Assembly: GCF_012396585.1 (NCBI RefSeq)
Contig: NZ_JAAXPR010000015.1
Coordinates: 1 to 55,202, forward strand
Origin: Streptococcus ovuberis
Lineage (GTDB): Bacteria > Bacillota > Bacilli > Lactobacillales > Streptococcaceae
DNA length: 55,202 nucleotides
Direction of reading: 5' to 3'
This document shows positions 24,591 to 33,954 of the stretch, one piece after another. The position numbers and the translations under genes were made by a program. Below the pieces are notes generated by a model that was not told the origin of the DNA, ran no database searches, and was given only the letters and a program-made list of their open reading frames with translations. Position 1 is the first letter of the stretch, and the number at the start of each line of letters is the position of its first letter.

Positions 24591-26483
24591 ATGGTACGTT
24601 TACAGGATGATTTTTACGCAGCGGTCAATGGCGACTGGGAGCAGACGGCTGTTATCCCAGATGACAAGCCAACGACTGGCGGTTTCATGGATCTTCACGA
24701 CGAGATTGAAGCTTTGATGCTTGAGACGACAGACAAATGGTTGGCTGGTCAGGACTTGCCAGAAGATGCTATTTTGCAGAACTTTGTCAAGTTCCATCGG
24801 CAGGTGGCGGACTTTGACCAGCGAGAAGCTGACGGCGTAACACCGGTTCTTCCTTTGATTGAAGAGTACAAGAGTTTATCTTTTACCGATTTTACAAGTC
24901 GTTTGGCTGAGTATGAGTTGGCTGGAAAACCCAATGCTCTTCCTTTTGGGATTTCTCCTGATTTTATGGATGCCCAGACCAATGTCCTTTGGGCCTATGC
25001 GCCATCAACAATCTTACCTGATACCAGTTATTATGCTGAGGACCATCCTCAAAAAGAAGAACTATTGGCCAAATGGCGAGAAAGCCAAGAAGCGCTGTTG
25101 CCCCTATTTGGTTTTTCAGCGGAGGAGATGGCAGAGCTGTTGGATAAAATGCTAGTGCTTGACGCCAAGCTTGCCCAGTATGTTCTTTCTAGCGAAGAAA
25201 GTTCAGAGTACGTCAAACTCTATCATCCATACGCTTGGGCAGATTTCAAGGCACTGGTACCAGAGTTGCCACTAGAGGCTTTCTTTACCACGGTATTGGG
25301 ACAGGTGCCTGATGTGATCATTGTGCCAGAAGAACGCTTCTGGACAGAGTTTGCGGCAGAATTTTTCTCGGAAAAGAACTGGGAATACTTAAAAGCTGCC
25401 TTGGTTTATGGAGCAGCTACAGCTTATACTTCTTATCTGACAGATGAGATTCGGGTGCTTTCGGGCGCATACAGCCGTGCGCTTTCTGGTACGCCACAGG
25501 CCATGGATAAGAAAAAGGCAGCGGCCTATTTAGCTCAGGGGCCTTACAGTCAGGCTTTAGGGCTCTGGTACGCTAAAGAGCGCTTTTCACCGGAGGCCAA
25601 GGCTGATGTGGAAGAAAAAGTGGCGACCATGATTGCGGTTTATAAGGAGCGTTTGGCTAAAAATGACTGGCTCAACCCAACAACTAGGGATAAGGCTATT
25701 GTTAAGCTTGATGCCATCGTGCCTCATATTGGCTACCCAGAAAAATTGCCAGAAACTTATGCCAAGAAAGTGATTGATGACAACAAGTCTCTGATTGAGA
25801 ATGCCAATGCTTTGGCTAAACTATCCATCGCGCATTCTTGGAGCAAGTGGAACAAGCCTGTGGATAAATCAGAATGGCACATGCCAGCCCATATGGTTAA
25901 TGCCTATTATGATCCCCAGCAGAATCAGATTGTTTTTCCAGCAGCTATCTTACAGGCGCCATTTTATAGCTTGGAACAGTCATCGTCGGCTAACTATGGT
26001 GGGATAGGGGCTGTGATTGCTCATGAAATCTCTCATGCTTTTGACACGAACGGTGCCAGCTTTGACGAGCATGGTAGTCTCAACAACTGGTGGCTGGAAG
26101 AAGACTATGAGGCCTTCAAGGAGCGGACAGACAAGGTAGTGTCTCAGTTTGATGGCATTGATTTTGCTGGTGGCAAGGTCAATGGTAAATTGACAGTCTC
26201 TGAAAATGTTGCTGACTTAGGTGGCTTGGCTTGTGCTTTGGAGGCCGCCAAGAAGGAAGCCGATTTTTCAGCAAAAGAGTACTTTACGAATTTTGCACGC
26301 ATCTGGCGAATGAAGGCACGGGAAGAATACCTCAAACTTCTTATCTCTGTGGATGTCCATGCACCAGGCAAGCTCCGTACCAATGTACAGCTGCCAAACT
26401 TTGATGACTTTATCGAGACCTTCGGTGTAACAGAGGGAGATGCCATGTGGCGTGATCAGGCAGATCGTCTGGAGATTTGGTAA
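24591..26483 (+). CDS. pepO: Endopeptidase PepO (M13, neprilysin family)
   Basis: 630 residues, the standard length. It is a zinc metallo-endopeptidase for oligopeptides. The zinc motif VIAHEISHAFD (HExxH) and the downstream ENVADLGGL with the third ligand Glu are intact, as is NAYYDPQQNQIVFPAAIL, the substrate-binding segment of the family. There is no signal peptide, although streptococcal PepO can act outside the cell. I start at ATG 24591 (MVRLQDDFYAAVNGDWEQ) behind GAGGA. Longer in-frame starts (24501, 24579) lack ribosome sites and family likeness. An extended TGTTAAAAT box lies at 24548-24556. Confidence 0.92.
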   Translation: MVRLQDDFYAAVNGDWEQTAVIPDDKPTTGGFMDLHDEIEALMLETTDKWLAGQDLPEDAILQNFVKFHRQVADFDQREADGVTPVLPLIEEYKSLSFTDFTSRLAEYELAGKPNALPFGISPDFMDAQTNVLWAYAPSTILPDTSYYAEDHPQKEELLAKWRESQEALLPLFGFSAEEMAELLDKMLVLDAKLAQYVLSSEESSEYVKLYHPYAWADFKALVPELPLEAFFTTVLGQVPDVIIVPEERFWTEFAAEFFSEKNWEYLKAALVYGAATAYTSYLTDEIRVLSGAYSRALSGTPQAMDKKKAAAYLAQGPYSQALGLWYAKERFSPEAKADVEEKVATMIAVYKERLAKNDWLNPTTRDKAIVKLDAIVPHIGYPEKLPETYAKKVIDDNKSLIENANALAKLSIAHSWSKWNKPVDKSEWHMPAHMVNAYYDPQQNQIVFPAAILQAPFYSLEQSSSANYGGIGAVIAHEISHAFDTNGASFDEHGSLNNWWLEEDYEAFKERTDKVVSQFDGIDFAGGKVNGKLTVSENVADLGGLACALEAAKKEADFSAKEYFTNFARIWRMKAREEYLKLLISVDVHAPGKLRTNVQLPNFDDFIETFGVTEGDAMWRDQADRLEIW

Positions 26484-26784
26484 GCTAGGAGCGTTGATTC
26501 TTAGTACAGATACCCAACTATCGTTAGGCTTTTATCCGTTGATGCCATCAAGAGTTTGGTTCTAGTTGTCGTTTCACGACCCTTTTGTTCCAATGCGTCT
26601 GCTGAACCGTTTCAGGTCGGAGTCTTAAACATAAGAAGGCAAAGATGGCCTTGTTTACTGGTCAGAGTTCTGTCCTGCCTTCAAGGCTGATAAAAAGACC
26701 TGTTCTCAGAAGGAGAGGGCAGGCTTTTTTCTGATGTGTAATCTAGCGGAGGCTATCTAGGTCAGGTTTTTTAGAGAGTTATGG
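26484..26784. other. Intergenic region
   Basis: No gene seen. A terminator-like hairpin at 26692-26730 (AAAAAG-a-CCTG with CAGGCTTTTTT) is the only clear element. Confidence 0.5.
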
Positions 26785-26799
26785 TATACTAAGCCTATG
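26785..26799 (+). promoter_or_regulatory. Extended -10 placed for a leaderless start
   Basis: TGGTATACT (TATACT 26785-26790) followed by six bases and ATG 26797. No ribosome site exists, and a start seven bases after the -10 would be the A of ATG. Confidence 0.6.
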
Positions 26800-28047
26800 A
26801 ATGCTTATGGGTTAGTATTGCTTAGCCTGCTCGTTTTTGTGGTGGTGGTAGGTCTAATCATTAAAACAATGAGACGTCGCTTTGGGCGAGGCCTCTTGGT
26901 CTTGCCATTGGATGGGTATTGGCAGGCGACCTATCAAGGAGAGTTGACGATTTTTGAGAAGGCTTTTTGGCGCAATCAGCTTCTGGGACATGTCAGGGAG
27001 TTGCAAGCTATTGGTTGGAGTAACGGAGCGATTGCAGTAGTTTACCTTGCGAGGCTTAATGTTCCAGAAGATGGGGAGACACATGAGGCTTATTTAGAAA
27101 AACGCTTATTGTCTGCTAAATCTTTTGGTGGGGAACACTTTCAGGACATGTGGCGCTTCAGCAACCCTTACCAAGCTCCGAAAGAAGCTCAATCCTTGTT
27201 GCAAATTGCTTTGAGTACTTTAGATATGCCAGAGGAATTATCTGGAGATCCTGAGGAGACGAAGCAATTGCTGACTCGGTTTTCTCCTGATTTAGAACCG
27301 GCGAGCCCTTTTTGGCAGGTGGTTGCCAGAACGGTCCAAGTTGCTTTTCCGGGTGAGAACATGGTGGAAAAGGGAAGGTTAGCCCATCAGGTGCACCAGC
27401 TGCGCTATCTCATCTCTAGTCAACAGGCCCAGTGGATTAGAGAGCATTATAGGACATTTTTCCAGACAGACTTGGGAGCGTTGAGCGCTTATATTCGAGA
27501 TTTGGCTGAGCGAAATGGGCGATTAGAGCAGCTAGGGGTGAATAATTATAAGGCCTATTTTGATTTTGAACTGACAGAATCTGCCCGACTCCATCAAAAA
27601 ATAGCTATCAAAAAGACGAGAAATGGGCAGGTCAAGCCTGTTCAGACAGATAGCTCGCCAGTTAATTTGAAAATTTTACTGCGCTTTCACACGGAATTTA
27701 TCTTGGATGAAGCAGGTCACTTTCTGAACGAACTGGATGCGGAACAAATGAGCGAGGCAGGAGTTGTCAATGGGGCTAGCTTTAATTACGCTAACCGTAA
27801 TAATAAACGCCATAAGCAACTGGATATTTTACCAGTCAAGGTTCATGATCCGGTTTTTCGAAAGAATCAGTTGCGGGCCTTTAAAGCGCCTAATCTTTCC
27901 CGAAAATCTCAGGACAAGCAGTGGTACCTTTCCTACTTTAATCCTGAAGGTCTCTTTTCGCATCAAGGAAAATCAGCCTTCCGGCGTGTCCAGCAACGGC
28001 AAAAGGAGTTTGAGAGAATGTTACGCAAACCACCATCTGAAACTTGA
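26797..28047 (+). CDS. Membrane-anchored protein of unknown function
   Basis: 416 residues. One N-terminal membrane span (about 5-24) is followed by basic RRRFGRG and a mainly soluble body. Notable segments are DGYWQATYQGEL, KSFGGEHFQDMWRF and a very basic tail (about 340-416) ending in repeated FRRVQQRQKEFERML. It might belong to a Firmicute domain of unknown function (DUF3114 came to mind), but I cannot confirm it. It has no ribosome site and probably a leaderless mRNA. A small hairpin (AAAAGGA-agta-TCCTTTT) at about 28066-28083 follows. Confidence 0.75.
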   Translation: MNAYGLVLLSLLVFVVVVGLIIKTMRRRFGRGLLVLPLDGYWQATYQGELTIFEKAFWRNQLLGHVRELQAIGWSNGAIAVVYLARLNVPEDGETHEAYLEKRLLSAKSFGGEHFQDMWRFSNPYQAPKEAQSLLQIALSTLDMPEELSGDPEETKQLLTRFSPDLEPASPFWQVVARTVQVAFPGENMVEKGRLAHQVHQLRYLISSQQAQWIREHYRTFFQTDLGALSAYIRDLAERNGRLEQLGVNNYKAYFDFELTESARLHQKIAIKKTRNGQVKPVQTDSSPVNLKILLRFHTEFILDEAGHFLNELDAEQMSEAGVVNGASFNYANRNNKRHKQLDILPVKVHDPVFRKNQLRAFKAPNLSRKSQDKQWYLSYFNPEGLFSHQGKSAFRRVQQRQKEFERMLRKPPSET

Positions 28048-28216
28048 AAAATTGAGGCGATTTAAAAAAGGAAGTATCCTTTTATAGATGCAAGGATATT
28101 ATTGTCTATTTTTTGGCCGATTCGTTGAAGAAAAATAGAAACAAATGCTCTGTGCAATGATCAAACGAAGAGAGCTTAAGGATAATTTTCGCCTGTCGCT
28201 TTTACTCGAAATCTGC

Positions 28217-28231
28217 TATAATAAAACCATG
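28217..28231 (+). promoter_or_regulatory. Extended -10 placed for a leaderless ruvB start
   Basis: TGCTATAAT (TATAAT 28217-28222), six bases, ATG 28229. There is no ribosome site. Confidence 0.65.
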
Positions 28232-29221
28232 ACAAGAATTTTAGACAGTGATTTGATGGGGGATGAAGCGGTCGTTGAACGGACCCTTCGGCCTCAATAT
28301 TTAAGAGAATATATCGGTCAGGATAAGGTCAAGGATCAGCTGAAAGTGTTTATCGAGGCAGCTAAAGGCCGCGATGAAGCTCTGGACCATACCCTTCTAT
28401 TTGGCCCGCCTGGTTTGGGAAAGACGACCATGGCTTTTGTTATTGCTAATGAACTCGGTGTGAACCTTAAGCAGACATCGGGACCTGTCATTGAGAAGGC
28501 GGGTGACTTGGTCGCTATTTTAAATGACCTTGAGCCAGGGGATGTGCTGTTTATTGATGAGATCCATCGGCTGCCAATGACAGTTGAAGAGGTTCTTTAC
28601 AGTGCCATGGAAGACTTTTATGTGGATATTATGATTGGAAGTGGCGAGACCAGCCGCAGTGTTCATCTGGAGTTGCCTCCTTTTACCTTGATTGGAGCGA
28701 CGACTCGGGCGGGGATGTTATCCAACCCTTTGCGGGCTCGTTTTGGCATTACAGGTCATATGGAATATTATGCTCAGGCAGATCTGACAGAAATTGTGGA
28801 GCGGACGGCGGATATTTTTGAAATGACCATCACTCATGAAGCAGCTAACCAGTTGGCTAAGCGGAGTCGTGGGACTCCAAGGATTGCTAATCGTCTTCTA
28901 AAACGGGTAAGGGATTTTGCCCAGATTATGGGAGATGGTCAGATTGATGAAGCTATTACAGACAAGGCTTTAACGATGCTAGATGTGGACAGCGAGGGTC
29001 TTGACTATGTTGATCAGAAGATTCTGCGAACCATGATTGAGATGTATAAGGGGGGACCAGTCGGTCTTGGGACACTTGCGGTCAATATCGCTGAAGAGCA
29101 AGAGACAGTGGAGGATATGTATGAGCCTTATCTGATTCAGCAAGGGTTTATCATGAGGACTAGGACAGGACGTGTGGCAACAGCAAAGGCTTACGAGCAT
29201 CTGGGTTATCCTCAAGAATAA
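28229..29221 (+). CDS. ruvB: Holliday junction branch-migration helicase RuvB
   Basis: 330 residues. It is an AAA+ motor that, with RuvA, drives branch migration in recombination repair. Walker A GPPGLGKT at 59-66, Walker B LFIDEIHR, sensor 1 IGATTRAG and arginine finger region NPLRARFGI are intact; the C-terminal winged helix ends [19 protein letters not shown]. The start [13 protein letters not shown] matches the streptococcal MSRILDNEIMGDE I remember, so ATG 28229 is right even though no ribosome site precedes it. Confidence 0.95.
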   Translation: MTRILDSDLMGDEAVVERTLRPQYLREYIGQDKVKDQLKVFIEAAKGRDEALDHTLLFGPPGLGKTTMAFVIANELGVNLKQTSGPVIEKAGDLVAILNDLEPGDVLFIDEIHRLPMTVEEVLYSAMEDFYVDIMIGSGETSRSVHLELPPFTLIGATTRAGMLSNPLRARFGITGHMEYYAQADLTEIVERTADIFEMTITHEAANQLAKRSRGTPRIANRLLKRVRDFAQIMGDGQIDEAITDKALTMLDVDSEGLDYVDQKILRTMIEMYKGGPVGLGTLAVNIAEEQETVEDMYEPYLIQQGFIMRTRTGRVATAKAYEHLGYPQE

Positions 29222-29247
29222 CCGATCGTTTAAGAGTATTCGAACGG

Positions 29248-29396
29248 GCTTTGCTAGTCAAATGGCAGACTGTTTTAGCAGACACGCTTGTTGAGAAAAT
29301 CAAAGACTGGTGGGGGATACCTTTCACAGATAGACAAGAGGTTTTTCAAAGATTACTAACGAAAAGGAGACAATATGACAAAGGCTTTACCTAAAC
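29248..29396 (+). other. Open stretch between ruvB and pepF, possible gene remnant
   Basis: Frame 1 is open through ALLVKWQTVLADTLVEKIKD and WWGIPFTDRQEVFQRLL with no start codon, ending shortly inside pepF. The composition looks protein-like, but it has no start or ribosome site and I do not recognise it. Confidence 0.25.
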
Positions 29397-31168
29397 GTCA
29401 AGCGGTACCCGTCGAAGAGACTTGGGATACGAGTTTGATTTATGAGACCTTAGAAGACTATAAAGAGGCACTTGCTAATTTTGACGGGGCGACATTGGCT
29501 TTCGAGGAGACCTACAAAGACCAATTACACCGATTGGACCGAGCATTGGACGCTCTGCCTGTTTATGAAGCATTAATGAGGGAGTCATCCGCTCTATCGT
29601 ATTATGCTTTTCTCAATTTAGATGTCGATAAGCTTAATGAAGCAAGAGCACAAGAGGCGAATCTTTTTTCCCAGATCTATGAGAAGGCTTATCCACGTCT
29701 GGCTTTCTTGGAAACGGAGCTCATGGCACTGGAAGATTCTTACCTTGATGAGTTGGGGCAACGCCGCTCGGTTTATCGCCCCTTCTTGGAGGAATTGAAG
29801 CGTCAGAAAAAGCACCAGCTATCAACAGAACAAGAAGAATTACTGAGTCAGTTGCGTCCAGTTTTTGGGCATCCTAGTACGATTTATAGTGCGGCTAAGT
29901 TTGAAGATATGGTATTTGATGATTTTGAGGTTGATGGCAAGGTCTACGCTAATTCTTATGTCTTATTTGAAAATGATTATGAATTTAGCCATGACACCGG
30001 TATTCGTCGTGCAGCAGCAGACTCCTTTTACAATACCCTACGCCGTTACAAGAATGTCACTGCCCAAGCTTATCTGTCAAAAATCAAAAATGAGCAGATA
30101 GAGGCCCGCTTGAGAGGTTTTAATTCGACCATCGACTATCTCTTATATCAACAGAATGTTTCAAGAGACCTGATGGACCGCCAGATAGATGTGATCATGT
30201 CGGATTTAGCTCCTCATATGCGCCGTTTTGTCAAGTTAGTGGCTGACCAGCATGGTTTGGACAAGATTACCAGTGCAGATTTGAAATTAGGCTTGGATTC
30301 TACTTACAATGTGCGGATTACACCAGAAGAGTCCCGCCAGTTGCTCAAGGATTCGCTAGCTGTTTTAGGAGAAGAGTATGGCCGAATGATTGACCGAGCC
30401 TTTGATGAGCGTTGGATTGATTTTGCGCAAAACGAAGGAAAATCTACAGGGGGTTACTGTGCGACCTTATATCAAGGGCCTTCTTATATCTTGTTGTCTT
30501 GGACAGGTTTGATGAATGAAGTGCTAGTGCTTGCCCATGAATTGGGCCATGCTGGGCATTTCCAACTGGCCAGCAAGCAGTCAATTTTGAACTATGATCC
30601 GTCTCTTTACTTTATTGAGGCCCCTTCAACCGCTAATGAAGTTCTGACGTGCAACCAAATGCTGAAAAACAATCCAGATCCCGCTTTTCAAGCTTACTTA
30701 ATCAGTGAGTTGATTAGTCGGACTTATTTCCATAACATGGTGACACATCTTTTAGAAGCTGCTTTTCAGCGGGAAGTCTATACTCGCCTGGATAACAATG
30801 AATTCCTAAACGGTGATAAACTTTGCCAGATTAAGCGTCAGGTCATCCAAGAGTTCTGGGGGGATGATTTTGAGATTACAGAAGATGCGGGTTTGATTTG
30901 GATGCGTCAGCCACATTACTACAGTGGTTTGTACCCGTATACTTATTCGGCTGGTCTGACTATCGGTACAGTCATGGCGCAGCAATTAGAAAAAGCACCC
31001 GAAACAACCGTTGCTAAATGGTTGGAAACCTTGGAGTTGGGCGCGAGCTTATCGGCTCAGGACCTTGCCCTTCATGCAGGTGTGGATGTGACAACCGATG
31101 GGCCTTTAAGAGAGACCATCGCCTATATTGGTGGCTTGGTAGACCGCCTAGAAGAACTTCTAGCCTGA
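29375..31168 (+). CDS. pepF: Oligoendopeptidase F (M3)
   Basis: 597 residues, the usual length. It is a cytoplasmic zinc oligopeptidase. The M3 zinc motif VLAHELGHAGHF (HExxH) lies near 387-391, with the third ligand Glu in FIEAPSTANEVL. The N-terminal half is the helical oligopeptidase F domain. AAAAGGAG lies before ATG 29375. It probably degrades peptides from oligopeptide uptake and protein turnover. Confidence 0.93.
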   Translation: MTKALPKRQAVPVEETWDTSLIYETLEDYKEALANFDGATLAFEETYKDQLHRLDRALDALPVYEALMRESSALSYYAFLNLDVDKLNEARAQEANLFSQIYEKAYPRLAFLETELMALEDSYLDELGQRRSVYRPFLEELKRQKKHQLSTEQEELLSQLRPVFGHPSTIYSAAKFEDMVFDDFEVDGKVYANSYVLFENDYEFSHDTGIRRAAADSFYNTLRRYKNVTAQAYLSKIKNEQIEARLRGFNSTIDYLLYQQNVSRDLMDRQIDVIMSDLAPHMRRFVKLVADQHGLDKITSADLKLGLDSTYNVRITPEESRQLLKDSLAVLGEEYGRMIDRAFDERWIDFAQNEGKSTGGYCATLYQGPSYILLSWTGLMNEVLVLAHELGHAGHFQLASKQSILNYDPSLYFIEAPSTANEVLTCNQMLKNNPDPAFQAYLISELISRTYFHNMVTHLLEAAFQREVYTRLDNNEFLNGDKLCQIKRQVIQEFWGDDFEITEDAGLIWMRQPHYYSGLYPYTYSAGLTIGTVMAQQLEKAPETTVAKWLETLELGASLSAQDLALHAGVDVTTDGPLRETIAYIGGLVDRLEELLA

Positions 31169-31171
31169 GTT

Positions 31172-31199
31172 TTGAAAAAATAACAAACTATGGTATACT
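31172..31199 (+). promoter_or_regulatory. yajC promoter
   Basis: TTGAAA at 31172-31177, 16 bp, TATACT at 31194-31199 with extended TGG. Confidence 0.7.
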
Positions 31200-31229
31200 A
31201 GCAGAAGAAAAAATGATGGAGGTAACGAC

Positions 31230-31571
31230 ATGAACGGAAGTTCGTTTTTAATCATGGGGATTGTCATGATCGGGATGATGTTTTTGACCATGCGCAGCCA
31301 GAAAAAGCAGCAACAAGCTCGCCTGGATATGATTAACAGCATGAAACCAGGAGATAAGGTGGTGACTATCGGTGGCCTTTATGGGGTGGTGGACAGTATT
31401 GACACTGAGGTTAATACAGTGACACTTGACATTGATGGAATTTACTTGACCTTTGAGCGTGCAGCGATTCGAACAGTAGTGGCTGCTGGAACGCCAGTAG
31501 TTACACCAGAAGACCTGTCGCCAGCGGATCCAGTTGAGCCGGTCGTATCTGAGTCAATGATTGAAGAATAG
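31230..31571 (+). CDS. yajC: Preprotein translocase accessory subunit YajC
   Basis: 113 residues. One membrane span (about 5-20) is followed by the family's MRSQKKQQQARLDMINSMKP and GDKVVTIGGLYGVVDSID. YajC associates with SecDF at the translocon. ATG 31230 lies behind ATGGAGG, and it has its own promoter and terminator. The acidic C-terminal tail is a little longer than in most. Confidence 0.92.
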   Translation: MNGSSFLIMGIVMIGMMFLTMRSQKKQQQARLDMINSMKPGDKVVTIGGLYGVVDSIDTEVNTVTLDIDGIYLTFERAAIRTVVAAGTPVVTPEDLSPADPVEPVVSESMIEE

Positions 31572-31585
31572 AACATTAAATAGAG

Positions 31586-31621
31586 AAAAACACAGTGCCT
31601 ATCAGAGGTGCTGTGTTTTTG
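31586..31621 (+). terminator. yajC terminator
   Basis: AAAAACACAG and CTGTGTTTTT arms with inner GCC/GGT. Confidence 0.8.
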
Positions 31622-31680
31622 TAGTTTTAGTCACTTAGGTTAAAAATAATATGTTAAAAAAGAATGAGTAGGTCCTGATG

Positions 31681-33699
31681 ACCGTCATACTTAGGTGCTA
31701 TCCGAGCCTTCCCAATCTCTATGTTGGAGCTCTAGCTTTGATTGGGTTTCTGCTCTATTTTTCTCACAGCAAGTCTCATCCCTATCGCCAGTAGGCAGCA
31801 AGTGCGGTTACTGGTTTCTTCTTTTTATCTTTTGTTCATGAAGCGACAAGTAAAATCTGGCATATGGGCCAAAACCCAGCTGGATGCTTTCATCGTTTTT
31901 CATGGCTTGTTTCCTTCTTTATGGTACTTTTAGCCTTTCAAACCTTGCAATCGTATATTCGCTTAACACATGCTAATCTCGCTAAAGCCATTGCTTTAGC
32001 TCTAGTCGTTGTTACTTATGTCCTCTATCATCCGTACAGTTACCTGCAAGCGGCACAACCAGGAAAGCTAACCACTTTTCTGATTGAACAGAAAAGTATC
32101 GTTCTGATTCTTGTTCTCCTTGCTCTTGTTGGTCTGATTATTGGCTATGGGCGTCGTATACGCGAACAAGAGGGGTCAAAGTTGACAGCTTGGGTAAAAT
32201 TATTGCCTGTTCTAATCCTTGTTAATATCGCTTTACTGTTCTTATACAAGGGGTACTTGCTCGGTCAAATTATGCTGACCCTACTAACCTGGTTACTCGC
32301 TTTATTCTTCTATCGAGGATTTGCCAAAACTTTCGGAAAGGTTCTTGTGATTGTGGTGACCTTGCTAGAACTAGGTTACAATGCGTATCTATCGCAGAAG
32401 ACACTCTATTACATAGATGCTTATAAGTTTGGAGATTTAGCAACCAAATTGCATTCCCTTGGCGATAAGATTGAGGAATTAAACGATAAGGGAGAGAATG
32501 TTCCATTTTACCGTGTTGGGACAGATTTTTCCTATTCAAAGGTTGATCCGCTAATAGGCTCATATCGAGGGCTAAGCAATTTCAGCTCTAGTCTTGAAAA
32601 ATCAACCTTGGATTTGTTTGCATCTCTTGGAGATATGGGTGGTAATGCTTCAACATTCTACGCCAATGGAACTGTTTTAACCGATGCGCTATTTGGTGTG
32701 CGTTATTATGTCACAAGAAACGACTACACGGCTGAGGAATTTAATAATAACCCTAAAACTTATTATTTCACCAAGACAGCAATGCGCAAAGATATTCCGA
32801 GCTATTACGAGAAAGTTTACGAAGATAAAACCTTTACCGTTTATGAAAATAAAGCTGTTCTACCCCTCGCTTTTGCGACAAATACTACCACCAGAAACAT
32901 TCAATTTGGGCTTAATAATCCTGTTTCAAATCAAAATATCATATTGGATTCTATGGTTGGTGACAAACAGAAAATTTTTGAAAAGCTCGGGGCTAATGAG
33001 AAAGAGTTAGATAATCTTGAGGAAGTGACAGATGAAAGTGGAAAAACGTTGCTCCGTAGGCTTAATCAGACCAAACCAGGTGTTTTGCGCCTCAAATTTG
33101 TACCACAAACAGACTATACTTATTATTTCCAAGCGCCAGTATCATTGAGGGCAACCAAGGATGCCCTTACGATCAGGCTAAATGGGCAAGTTTACAACTA
33201 TACGAATATGTTTGACCAGGTGCAACTCTGGAACATCGCCCATCAGGAATTCGGAAAAGAAATCGTGCTGGAGTTTGAACTAGCCACACAGAATGAGCTG
33301 GACTTTACCAACTATGCTTTGGTGCGTGCTAATGATCAGGCAATGGCAGAAATCGTTCAACAAAGACTAGCTCAAGGAATGGTCGCCGACTCTGTCAATG
33401 ATACTCGAATCACAGGAAAGGTCAATGTCACTGATGGTAGTGATGTGATGATGACAAGTATTCCTTATGGTCCGGGCTGGACGGTAAAAGTGGACGGTCA
33501 AGCTATTGAGACGTATGCAGCTTGGGGGAGCCTCCTATCATTTCCAATTACGGCTGGTGAACATACCATTGAGATGACCTATAGGACACCAGGACTTGTG
33601 CTAGGGTTGCTTCTTTCGGTGATTTCAATCGGAAGTCTCATCTATTTGTATTGCGCAAGAAAAAATAAGGGTCTCTTAATGGTAGAGCGCGTTTTCTAG
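31681..33699 (+). pseudogene. Decayed YfhO-family membrane protein
   Basis: Frame 1 reads CYPSLPNLYVGALALIGFLL...YRQ, then TAG at 31792-31794. It resumes in the same frame with FFFLSFVHEATSKIWHMGQN...HRFSWLVSFFMVLLA and runs open to 33699 (intact from ATG 31864, 611 residues). Both parts match the second half of YfhO proteins (LPNLYxG, RFSWLxSFF, C-terminal YGPGWTVKVDGQ). YfhO is a large GT-C type protein used in lipoteichoic acid glycosylation, normally about 850 residues. Roughly the first 300 residues are missing, apparently deleted between the yajC terminator and 31681. The long open part could still be translated, but its start has no ribosome site. Confidence 0.75.
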
Positions 33700-33853
33700 A
33701 TATGCTTAGGATACAGGCATCAGGGTGGTCGCGCGAAAAACTAGTGTGGTCACCTACTCGGATTGGTGTTCGGTGATACTATCATTTCTTGTCAATCAAA
33801 AGAGTATGGTGCCAAGAGATAGGGAAATACTGAAAAATGGAGATTCGTTTTAT

Positions 33854-33882
33854 TTGCTAATGCATTGATTTTGGGGTATAAT
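33854..33882 (+). promoter_or_regulatory. Promoter of the LPXTG protein gene
   Basis: TTGCTA at 33854-33859, 17 bp, TATAAT at 33877-33882. The ATG right after it (33883) would lie before the transcription start, so the real start is at 33955. Confidence 0.65.
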
Positions 33883-33954
33883 ATGAATCGTGTCCGAGTT
33901 TGGAGCTTTCTCAAACTTGGATATAAGTTATCAAATCATATAAAAGGATTTCTT

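Noticed and set aside
33865..33954. Upstream extension of the LPXTG protein from 33865 or ATG 33883
   Set aside because: Both start codons lie in or directly after the -10 box, before the expected RNA start. ATG 33955 has a ribosome site and a normal signal peptide start.
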